A stretch of DNA of 5,335 nucleotides, taken from positions 1-5,335 of the forward strand of contig JBMOJH010000157.1 of assembly GCA_049316905.1 (NCBI GenBank), read 5' to 3'. The position numbers were made by a program, and so were the translations under genes. The DNA comes from CAIPVR01 sp049316905 (GTDB taxonomy: Bacteria; Actinomycetota; Acidimicrobiia; Acidimicrobiales; Microtrichaceae). A model generated the notes under the pieces. It did no database searches and was not told the origin of the DNA. It worked only from the letters and a program-made list of their open reading frames with translations. Below are positions 1 through 5,335 of the stretch, piece by piece; position 1 is the first letter of the stretch, and each line of letters begins with the position of its first letter.

Positions 1-45
1 GCCGCCGCCGTCTGAGGCAGTGACTGCCGCCGCCGTCTGAGGCAG
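1..45. repeat. 20-bp direct repeat, two copies, 25-bp period
   Basis: The 20-mer gccgccgccgtctgaggcag occurs exactly at 1-20 and 26-45, separated by tgact. The junction also forms an odd-length palindrome, ggcagt-g-actgcc (16-28). The array may extend left of the window, since the first copy begins at base 1. Each copy contains GCC GCC GCC GTC TGA, so a 25-bp tandem duplication across the stop codon of a rightward gene is possible, but that gene is not visible. Two copies are too few and the spacer too short for CRISPR. Function is unknown. Confidence 0.8.
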
Positions 46-53
46 CGCCACAT

Positions 54-108
54 CTGATCGAGTCGACCGGGCCCGGGGTTCGCCCCGGGCCCCGTCGCGT
101 CCGATCAG
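54..108 (-). terminator. Strong GC hairpin terminator at the end of the leftward operon
   Basis: A perfect 10-bp stem, gggcccgggg (69-78) with ccccgggccc (83-92), closes a TTCG loop. It is extended past one C-C mismatch by cgac (64-67) with gtcg (94-97). A further outer pairing, ctgatcg (54-60) with cgatcag (102-108), reaches into the kinase stop codon at 105-107. The position directly after the last gene fits a terminator. There is no T-tract on either strand, which is common for terminators in high-GC actinobacteria, so factor-independent termination is inferred and not certain. Being symmetric, it could also stop a rightward transcript. Confidence 0.7.
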
Positions 109-1724
109 AGTCCGACCGAGCGTGCGCCGCCGGGCGGTGGGCGCTCGGGTTCGGCCTCCACCCGCAGCGCCACCGGCACCGCCAACTCCACCCGGGTGCC
201 GGGGCGGTCCGGGCGTCCGGCGGCGGCGCTGAACTCGATCGTGCCCTCGAGCTCCTGGACCAGCCCGCGCACGATCGTGAGGCCGAGGCTCGTGGTCGAC
301 TCGGGCGTGAACCCCTCCGACGGACCGATGCCGTCGTCCTCCACGGTCAGGTAGAGCCGCACGGCGTCGTGCGCGAGGTGCACCCGCACCCGTCCCCGCT
401 CGCCGGGGCCGAGGGTTCCGGGCGGGTAGGCGTGGTCCATCACGTTCTGCAGGAGCTCGGTGGTGACCACCGCGAGCGAGGTGGCCACGGGTGACGGCAG
501 CTTGCCGGCGTCGCCCTCGATGACGAACTCCACCGGGAGCTCCGGCGAGGTGAGGCCCTCCTCCACGGTGCGGACGAGCGGCCGGACCACCTCGCCGAAC
601 TCCACGTCGTCGCCGTCGCCGCGCGACAGCGTCTCGTGGACGAGCGCGATCGAGCGGATCCGCCGAACGGACTCCTCGATCGCGGCCTTGGCCGACGGCT
701 CGGTGAGGCGCCGGCCCTGGAGCCGCAGCAGCGAGGAGATCGTCTGGAGGTTGTTCTTGACCCGGTGGTGGATCTCCTTGATCGTGGCGTCCTTCGACAC
801 GAGCGCCCGGTCCCGGAGCCGCATCTCCGACACGTCGCGCAGCAGCACCACGGCGCCGTCGACCCGTCCGCCGGTGATCAGTGGAATGCAGCGGAGCACC
901 ACGGTCACGTCGTCGCGCTCCATCTCCTCCACGGTCGGCCGGCCGTTGAAGAACGCCCGGTAGGTCGCCGCGGTCTCGGCGCCGAGGTCGCTGAGGTGCT
1001 CGCCCATGAGCCGCCGGGTGACACCGAGGCGGCGCAGGGCCGACACCGCGTTGGGGGACGCGAACACCAGCCGGCCGAGCTCGTCGAGCAGGATCACGCC
1101 GTCGCCCACGCGGGGCCCGCCGGTGGCGACGACCTCCTCGTCCTCGAACGGGAAGACGCCGTCGGCCACCATCACACCGAGGCGGTGGAAGATCTGCAGG
1201 TACACGTCGACGAGCTCGCCGCGCTGGCGCTCCGGGCTCATCGCGGCCTCACGGGCCAGCACCGCCACGACCCGGCCGCCGAAACGGACGGGGATCGCGG
1301 TGACCAGGATCCGTTCCCCGAGCCATGCGGAGTCCACCGTGCCCTCGGTGATCTCGCCCGACGCCATCGCGTGCGCCACGAGGGGACGCTGGGTGTCGTC
1401 GACGATCCGGCCGACGACGTCGTCGATCAGCAGTGTCTGGCCGGTGTTGGGCCGCACCTGGTTCACCACGAGGAACCGGTTGCGGCCCTCGTCGTGGCCG
1501 GGGAGCGCCACGTAGAGCAACAGGTCCGCGAAGCTCAGGTCGGCGAGCATCCCCCACGCCGCGACGAGACGCTTCAGGTGCCGTGACGCCTCCGCGTCGA
1601 CCGGCGGCACCACCAGCGCGATGTGCTCGGCGGTGTAGTCCTGATCCTCGTCGACGTCCACCTCGCGGGCCGCGGCGAGGTCCCCGATGGGACCCGGGCC
1701 GGGGAAGGCGGGCGGTTCGCTCAC
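105..1724 (-). CDS. pdtaS: PdtaS-like sensor histidine kinase (GAF-like, PAS, HisKA_2, HATPase_c)
   Basis: This is a 539-residue soluble kinase with no membrane segment or signal peptide. Order of domains: a kinase N-terminal GAF-like region (about 45-190, with ADLSFADLLLYV and QVRPNTG motifs as I recall them in M. tuberculosis PdtaS), a PAS domain (about 205-305, with FASPNAVSALRRLG), a HisKA_2 dimerisation helix with EIHHRVKNNLQT (317-328), and a HATPase domain with N-box ELLQN (423-427), G1 DDGIG (463-467) and G2 SLGL (479-482). The likely phospho-acceptor is His320 of the HRVKN motif. Known for the family: PdtaS phosphorylates PdtaR, an ANTAR RNA-binding antiterminator; nitric oxide, copper and cyclic-di-GMP have been proposed as signals. 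No partner regulator is in the window. The Pro-rich tail after residue 520 and the first 45 residues look less conserved. The GTG start overlaps the stop of the upstream ATPase by 4 nt (GTGA), which predicts translational coupling. Family assignment is firm; the signal sensed here is unknown. Confidence 0.93.
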   Translation of the reverse strand: MSEPPAFPGPGPIGDLAAAREVDVDEDQDYTAEHIALVVPPVDAEASRHLKRLVAAWGMLADLSFADLLLYVALPGHDEGRNRFLVVNQVRPNTGQTLLIDDVVGRIVDDTQRPLVAHAMASGEITEGTVDSAWLGERILVTAIPVRFGGRVVAVLAREAAMSPERQRGELVDVYLQIFHRLGVMVADGVFPFEDEEVVATGGPRVGDGVILLDELGRLVFASPNAVSALRRLGVTRRLMGEHLSDLGAETAATYRAFFNGRPTVEEMERDDVTVVLRCIPLITGGRVDGAVVLLRDVSEMRLRDRALVSKDATIKEIHHRVKNNLQTISSLLRLQGRRLTEPSAKAAIEESVRRIRSIALVHETLSRGDGDDVEFGEVVRPLVRTVEEGLTSPELPVEFVIEGDAGKLPSPVATSLAVVTTELLQNVMDHAYPPGTLGPGERGRVRVHLAHDAVRLYLTVEDDGIGPSEGFTPESTTSLGLTIVRGLVQELEGTIEFSAAAGRPDRPGTRVELAVPVALRVEAEPERPPPGGARSVGL

Positions 1725-2902
1725 CGCCAGATCCTGTCACCGAGGCGCAGCAGCCCGGGCAGCGAGTGGATGTCGTCGTCGAAGAACGGGACGCTCACGG
1801 TGACCTCGGGCGTGGCCGCGAGCTCGGAGCGCTGCTCGGCCTCGCGGCGGGCCACCACCTGGTAGTTGAGGAAGCTCTCCCCCACCTCGGTGAGCACCCG
1901 GCCGAGCGTAGCCACCTGCTCGACCGGCGGGTCGAGCGCCGCGGCGAGCGGGCCGGCGAGCTCCGCGCCGCCGTGGGCGAGCCGCCGGGCTGCGTCGGAC
2001 GCGTCGGTGTCGAGCAGGAACCGCGGCAGGACCTTGTTCAGCACGAGCGCACCCACGTGGTAGCCGCGCTCGCCGAGCAGCTCGAGGAAGAACTCGGCCT
2101 CACGGGCCGGCGCCACCTCGAGCGTGGACACCACCACGAAGGTGGTCTGCGGGCTGCCCAGCAACGTGGTCACGGCGCGGGCCCGCTCCACGAAGCCGTC
2201 ATACATCGTCTGGAAGAGCATGAAGAACTCGGCGATGTCCTCCAGGAACTGCGTTCCGAGGATCCGGTCGGCCACGTTGTAGAAGGGCTTGGAGGCGAAG
2301 CTCACCAGCCGAGACCGGTAGGGCGTGATCAGCCACCGCAGCAGGCGCGACGAGAAGAAGTCGGCCATTCGGTCCGGGGCCTCGAGGAAGTCGATCGCGT
2401 TCCGGGTGGGTGGGGTGTCCACCACGATCAGGTCGTAACGGCCGGAGCGGTGGATCTCGTAGAGGCGCTCCATCGCCACGTAGTCGTGACTCTGGACGAA
2501 CTTGCCGGTGATGTTCTGGTAGAGCGGGTTCGCCAGGATCGCGTCACGGGTCGCGGCGTCGGGCGCGTGCAGGCGGACGAGGTCGTCCCACGACTGCTTC
2601 GTGTCGAGCATCGCGGCCCAGAGCTCGCCCTCCGCGGGCACCCCGGCGTCCGCGAACGCGGAGGCCGGCACGCGGGTCTCGACGTTGCCGAACCGCTCCA
2701 GGCCGAGCGCCGTGGCCAGCCGACGCGCCGGGTCGACGGTGAGCACCAGCACCTTCACGCCCAGGTGCGCCGCGGCGGCGGCACCGATGGCCGCGGCCGT
2801 GGTGGTCTTGCCCACGCCGCCGGAGCCGGTGGAGACCACCACCTCCTTGGCCGAGCACAGCTGCTCGAGCGTGGCCGACGGCACCGGCAGGTTGTCGCCC
2901 AT
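1721..2902 (-). CDS. ArsA/GET3-family ATPase, second subunit, signature lysine absent (BagB/Rv3680-like)
   Basis: A 393-residue SIMIBI P-loop ATPase. The Walker A loop is TGSGGVGKTTT (25-35); the usual signature lysine of this deviant Walker A family (GKGGVGKT) is Ser27 here. Switch I region is TVDPARRLATALGL (55-68) and the Walker B/switch II stretch is VVDTPPTRNAIDFLEAP (160-176). A mostly helical middle part (about 180-245) takes the place of the client-binding domain of GET3. The only cysteine is Cys16, so neither the zinc CxxC of GET3 nor the arsenite cysteines of ArsA are present; an arsenic role is unlikely. Length and order after a KGGVGKT-type partner match M. tuberculosis Rv3680 following Rv3679 (named BagB and BagA as bacterial GET3-like proteins, from memory). 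I infer a cytosolic heterodimer with the adjacent ATPase. ATG 2902 follows the partner's stop by 16 nt; its stop overlaps the kinase start. Confidence 0.92.
   Translation of the reverse strand: MGDNLPVPSATLEQLCSAKEVVVSTGSGGVGKTTTAAAIGAAAAAHLGVKVLVLTVDPARRLATALGLERFGNVETRVPASAFADAGVPAEGELWAAMLDTKQSWDDLVRLHAPDAATRDAILANPLYQNITGKFVQSHDYVAMERLYEIHRSGRYDLIVVDTPPTRNAIDFLEAPDRMADFFSSRLLRWLITPYRSRLVSFASKPFYNVADRILGTQFLEDIAEFFMLFQTMYDGFVERARAVTTLLGSPQTTFVVVSTLEVAPAREAEFFLELLGERGYHVGALVLNKVLPRFLLDTDASDAARRLAHGGAELAGPLAAALDPPVEQVATLGRVLTEVGESFLNYQVVARREAEQRSELAATPEVTVSVPFFDDDIHSLPGLLRLGDRIWR
1732..1735 (-). promoter_or_regulatory. Ribosome binding site for the kinase
   Basis: AGGA on the minus strand lies 7 nt before the GTG at 1724, inside the last codons of the upstream ATPase gene. 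It supports GTG 1724 as the start and a coupled restart at the GTGA overlap. Confidence 0.6.
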
Positions 2903-2910
2903 CAGAGCTG

Positions 2911-2917
2911 CACCCCC
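2911..2917 (-). promoter_or_regulatory. Ribosome binding site for the second ATPase, in a double TGATG junction
   Basis: GGGGGTG on the minus strand lies 8 nt before ATG 2902 and resembles GGAGGTG. The 16-nt gap also reads as a five-codon frame (MGVQL, 2902-2919) whose ATG overlaps the upstream TGA and whose TGA overlaps the downstream ATG. The Shine-Dalgarno role is the simpler reading. Confidence 0.55.
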
Positions 2918-2918
2918 A

Positions 2919-3878
2919 TCAGAACCCGAGCTCCGCGCCGAGCGACTCCGCGATGACCGAGGTGGCCCGCACCCCGTGGCTGCGGTGGAACAGGAACGGC
3001 AGGTAGAGGAGCGGCACCTCGGGCGGCAGGCCCTCGCGCAGGCGGTTCAGGTGACCCACCCGGCTGCGCCGGAGCCGCACCGCCAGCTCGGCACCCTCGA
3101 GCACGGTGCCCGCACCCGCTCCCGCCGCCGCGGCGAGGGCGTCGCGACCCGCCGGCGTGGAGAGCCGGTCGAACAGCTCCTCCTCCGAGCGGCCGAACAG
3201 CTCGGGCAGCACCCGGTTGACCACCACGGAGGCCACATCGATGTCGGTCTCGGCCCCGAGGCGCTCGATCAGCTCGAGCGTCTCCGCGGTGGGCATCTCC
3301 TCCGGCACGGTCACCACCACCACGCCGGTGGTGTCGGCGTCGGTGAGGATGTCGATCATCCAGTCGGTCTGGCTGCGCACCAGGCCCACCTTCACCAGGT
3401 CGTTGATCGCCACCGGCGAGGCGAGCTGGCCCACCACGTGGCCGGTGGCCGACGCGTCGACCACCACCAGGTCGTAGTGCCGCTCGCGCACCTCGTAGGC
3501 GAGCTTGCCGACCGTGAGGATCTCCTTCACGCCGGGCGCCGCGTTGGCCACGAAGTCGAACGTGCGCGCCAGCGGACCCACCTTGGCGAGGAGCGGCACC
3601 TTCAGGTTGAGCTTCAGGTACTCCTTGAGCGACTCCTCGGTGTCCATCGCCATGGCGAAGAGCCCGGGGCGCACCTCCGTCGGCTCGAAGCGCAGCGGGC
3701 CCACGCCGAAGAAGTCGGCGAGGTTGCCCTTGGCGTCCACCTCGCAGACGAGGGTGCGCCGGCCGCGCTCGGCGGCGAGCAGGCCGATGGCGGAGGCCAC
3801 CGAGGTCTTGCCCACGCCACCCTTGCCGGTGACGAAGAGCAGCTTGCGCTCGAGGAGGCCCAGTGCGGAGCGGGTCAT
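2919..3878 (-). CDS. ArsA/GET3-family ATPase, first subunit, complete P-loop (BagA/Rv3679-like)
   Basis: A 319-residue SIMIBI ATPase. Walker A is TGKGGVGKTS (17-26) with both the signature lysine Lys19 and the catalytic-loop Lys24. Switch I is CEVDAKGNLADFFG (45-58), switch II is VVDASATGHVVGQL (139-152, compare DTAPTGHTLR of GET3), and the adenine-side loop is VPEEMPTAET (191-200). The C-terminal part contains an FHRSHGV segment (297-303). The only cysteine is Cys45; no CxxC and no ArsA-type arsenite site are visible. It is about half the length of the two-domain ArsA and comparable to single-domain GET3 and Rv3679. The adjacent second ATPase strongly suggests a heterodimer; the client is unknown. 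ATG 3878 is chosen because the P-loop begins only 16 residues later; the 27-nt gap after the DUF3107 gene has no strong Shine-Dalgarno, so it may depend on translation of the upstream gene. Confidence 0.93.
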   Translation of the reverse strand: MTRSALGLLERKLLFVTGKGGVGKTSVASAIGLLAAERGRRTLVCEVDAKGNLADFFGVGPLRFEPTEVRPGLFAMAMDTEESLKEYLKLNLKVPLLAKVGPLARTFDFVANAAPGVKEILTVGKLAYEVRERHYDLVVVDASATGHVVGQLASPVAINDLVKVGLVRSQTDWMIDILTDADTTGVVVVTVPEEMPTAETLELIERLGAETDIDVASVVVNRVLPELFGRSEEELFDRLSTPAGRDALAAAAGAGAGTVLEGAELAVRLRRSRVGHLNRLREGLPPEVPLLYLPFLFHRSHGVRATSVIAESLGAELGF

Positions 3879-3905
3879 GACGGGCGACCCGGCCGGGCCC
3901 TCGGC

Positions 3906-4139
3906 TCAGGCCGAGAAGCCGAAGGAGCGGGCTTCCTCGGAGGAGCCGATCTCGACGAAGGCGATCTTCTTCGACGGCACGCCCACCTCCCGACCCTTGC
4001 GGTCGGTGAGCCACAGGATCCGCTCGTCATCGGCGAGGACCTCGTCGACCTGCCGACGCAGCGCGTCGCGGTCGGTGGAGTCGTCGAGCTGCAGTTCGAT
4101 CTCACGGACCGAATAGGTGACGCCGATGCGCACGTCCAC
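3906..4139 (-). CDS. DUF3107 family small protein (TB9.4-like)
   Basis: A 77-residue protein starting MDVRIGVTYSVREIE and ending RSFGFSA. The pattern (R/K)IGVT.S.RE near the start, a central helix, then LTDRKGR, a basic turn and KKIAFVEIG (58-66) matches the DUF3107 family, whose best known member is M. tuberculosis TB9.4 (Rv3208A), a small antigen of unknown function. No signal peptide, membrane segment or cysteine is seen; it should be cytosolic, a small alpha/beta fold by inference. GTG 4139 is preferred over GTG 4133 because AGGAG lies 10 nt upstream of 4139. The open frame continues much further upstream in antisense to the neighbouring enzyme, so an automatic caller could extend the start wrongly. 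It is the first gene of the operon that holds the two ATPases and the kinase, which is a clue that its role is linked to theirs. Confidence 0.88.
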   Translation of the reverse strand: MDVRIGVTYSVREIELQLDDSTDRDALRRQVDEVLADDERILWLTDRKGREVGVPSKKIAFVEIGSSEEARSFGFSA

Positions 4140-4220
4140 GTGGTGGGAGCTCCTGGTGAGGGCCGGCCCGGATGGGGCGACGGGACCGCTCATGGTAGTG
4201 ATCGGGGCGTGACGGCGTCG
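4140..4220. promoter_or_regulatory. Divergent promoter region with short palindromes
   Basis: This short gap must hold the start signals for both directions. On the minus strand TACCAT (4197-4192) fits the TANNNT form of an actinobacterial -10 box and would give a leader of about 45 nt for the DUF3107 operon. On the plus strand TAGTGAT (4196-4202) overlaps it and would place a start near 4209, at a GTG codon. No convincing -35 box is seen on either strand. Perfect palindromes lie at 4136-4143 (CCACGTGG), 4146-4153 (GGAGCTCC) and 4160-4169 (GGGCCGGCCC). Box assignments are weak guesses; that the region is regulatory follows from the gene arrangement. Confidence 0.4.
4150..4154 (-). promoter_or_regulatory. 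Ribosome binding site for the DUF3107 gene
   Basis: AGGAG on the minus strand lies 10 nt before GTG 4139 and 16 nt before GTG 4133, so it decides for 4139. It sits inside the self-complementary GGAGCTCC (4146-4153). Confidence 0.65.
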
Positions 4221-5243
4221 ATGCAGGACCGGCTGGACACCTTCCCGAGGCATCGGCTCGCCACGCTGCCCACCCCGCTGGAGCCGCTGCCGCGCCTGTC
4301 CGAGCGGGCGGGCACCGGGATCTGGTCCAAGCGCGACGACCTGACCGGCCTCGCGTTCGGCGGCAACAAGGTGCGCAAGCTCGAGTACCTCCTCGGCGCG
4401 GCGAGGGCCGAGGGGTGCGACACGGTGGTGACCTTCGGGGCCCTGCAGTCGAACCACGCCCGCCAGACGGCGGCCGCCTGCGCCCGGGCGGGCCTGCACT
4501 GCGAGCTGGTGCTCACCACCGCGGTGCCGAGGGGCGGCGACGGCCCCGGCGGTGCGGCCTACGACGCGGGCGGGAACGTCCTGCTCGACCACCTCCTCGG
4601 CGCCACGGTGACGGTGGTCCCCAACAACGACGACGCCATGGCCGCCGCGGTGACCGCAGTACGGCAGCGGGTAGCGGCCCGGGGCGGGCGGGCCCGGTGG
4701 GTGCCGCCGGGCGGGTCCGACGCGGTGGGCACCCTCGGCTACGTGGGCGCCGGCCTGGAGCTGGCCGCGCAGCTCCGGGACCTCCCCCGGCCGGCTGCCG
4801 CGGTGGTGCTCGCCGTGTCCACGGGCGGCACGCTCGCCGGGCTGCTCACCGGGTTGCGGGGTGCCGGCTGCGCGGTCCCCGTGCTCGGCGTGGACGTGTA
4901 CCGCCCCGCCGAGCGCACCCGCCCCGCCGTGCGGGAGCTCCTCGACGGGGTCACGGAGCTGCTCAGCGCCACCGCGCCGGCCGACGACGAGGTGCACCTC
5001 GACGACCGGTTCCTGGGTCCCGGCTACGGCATCCCCACCGAGGCGATGCGAGAGGCGGTGGAGCTTGCGGCCCGGACCGAGGGCCTGCTGCTCGACCCCG
5101 TGTACTCGGGCAAGGCGATGGCGGCGCTCCTGGCGTGGGGCCGCAGCGGCCGGTTCGGCGACGACGGGCCCGTGGTGTTCCTGCACACCGGCGGGGCGCC
5201 CGGCCTGTTCGCCTACCCCGACCTCGTCGACGACGCGGGCTGA
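4221..5243 (+). CDS. PLP-dependent D-cysteine desulfhydrase family enzyme (DcyD/ACC deaminase fold)
   Basis: A 340-residue fold-type II PLP enzyme. The N-terminus LDTFPRHRLATLPTPLEPL is typical. KRDD (37-40) precedes GGNKVRKLEYLL with Lys50 as the PLP Schiff-base lysine. Then come LQSNHARQTAA (Ser77 region), STGGTLAGL (200-208, phosphate-binding loop), GPGYGIP (around Tyr269), LDPVYSGKAMA (Tyr295, Ser296) and LHTGGAPGLFAY (Thr323). In Pseudomonas ACC deaminase the residues matching Ser296 and Thr323 are Glu295 and Leu322; Ser/Thr there marks D-cysteine desulfhydrases. The likely reaction is D-cysteine to pyruvate, sulfide and ammonia; the related L-cysteate sulfo-lyase activity (CuyA) cannot be excluded. 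No signal peptide, so cytosolic. ATG 4221 fits homolog N-termini; GTG 4209 (four residues longer) is possible, especially for a leaderless transcript. No good Shine-Dalgarno precedes either. It is divergent from the ATPase operon and no functional link is evident. Confidence 0.9.
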   Translation: MQDRLDTFPRHRLATLPTPLEPLPRLSERAGTGIWSKRDDLTGLAFGGNKVRKLEYLLGAARAEGCDTVVTFGALQSNHARQTAAACARAGLHCELVLTTAVPRGGDGPGGAAYDAGGNVLLDHLLGATVTVVPNNDDAMAAAVTAVRQRVAARGGRARWVPPGGSDAVGTLGYVGAGLELAAQLRDLPRPAAAVVLAVSTGGTLAGLLTGLRGAGCAVPVLGVDVYRPAERTRPAVRELLDGVTELLSATAPADDEVHLDDRFLGPGYGIPTEAMREAVELAARTEGLLLDPVYSGKAMAALLAWGRSGRFGDDGPVVFLHTGGAPGLFAYPDLVDDAG

Positions 5244-5248
5244 GTGGC

Positions 5249-5269
5249 GCGGCCGTCAGTCGCGGCCGC
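5249..5269. terminator. Possible bidirectional terminator hairpin
   Basis: gcggccg (5249-5255) pairs perfectly with cggccgc (5263-5269) around a 7-nt loop, just after the stop of the PLP enzyme and overlapping the end of the convergent partial gene. There is no T-tract, and GC-rich DNA often makes such stems by chance. Confidence 0.35.
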
Positions 5270-5335
5270 CGCCACGGCCGGTCGCACCCCCGGGACCGCC
5301 CGCGTGGCCGGCACCGCCGGGGTGGCGCCACGGTG
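5256..5335 (-). CDS. C-terminal end of a convergent gene (partial, Gly-rich tail)
   Basis: A minus-strand frame enters from the right edge and ends with TGA at 5258-5256, giving 25 visible residues that begin PWRHPGG and end GGPGGATGRGGGRD. The 12-nt gap to the stop of the PLP enzyme leaves room for a convergent gene end. Gly/Arg-rich tails like this occur on DEAD-box RNA helicases and other RNA-binding proteins, and a helicase (rhlE) lies near the DUF3107 gene in M. tuberculosis, but the fragment is too short and too low in complexity to name. It may also be chance open frame. Confidence 0.35.
   Translation of the reverse strand, partial: PWRHPGGAGHAGGPGGATGRGGGRD

Overview
The window is very GC-rich DNA (roughly 70% by eye) with GTG starts, 4-nt start/stop overlaps and terminators without T-tracts. 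This points to an actinobacterium (Actinomycetota). The gene families agree: a DUF3107 protein of the TB9.4 type, a pair of ArsA/GET3-like ATPases like Mycobacterium tuberculosis Rv3679/Rv3680, and a PdtaS-type sensor kinase. The class is not certain; the compact joining of these genes suggests a lineage away from mycobacteria, perhaps Acidimicrobiia (inference).

Layout. Positions 1-53 hold a 20-bp direct repeat with a 5-bp spacer. Positions 54-108 hold a strong GC hairpin that closes a leftward operon. That operon, transcribed from about 4185 to about 60 on the minus strand, has four genes in this order: a 77-residue DUF3107 protein (3906-4139), ArsA-like ATPase 1 with a complete KGGVGKT P-loop (2919-3878), ArsA-like ATPase 2 whose P-loop lacks the signature lysine (1721-2902), and a PdtaS-like cytosolic histidine kinase (105-1724). 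Gaps are 27 nt, 16 nt and a 4-nt GTGA overlap, so the last genes are probably translationally coupled. A short 69-81 bp divergent promoter region separates the operon from a rightward PLP enzyme of the D-cysteine desulfhydrase/ACC deaminase family (4221-5243). That enzyme carries Ser and Thr at the two positions that are Glu and Leu in true ACC deaminases. A Gly-rich C-terminal tail of a convergent minus-strand gene enters from the right edge (5256-5335).

How the genes may work together. The two ATPases probably form a heterodimer that uses ATP to handle a protein or membrane client. They lack the CxxC of GET3 and the arsenite cysteines of ArsA. The kinase at the operon end is the sensor of a PdtaS/PdtaR system, whose regulator is an ANTAR RNA-binding antiterminator; no such regulator is in this window. 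The coupling of a sensor kinase, an ArsA-like ATPase pair and DUF3107 is the most interesting feature here. No mobile elements, tRNA, rRNA or CRISPR array were seen.
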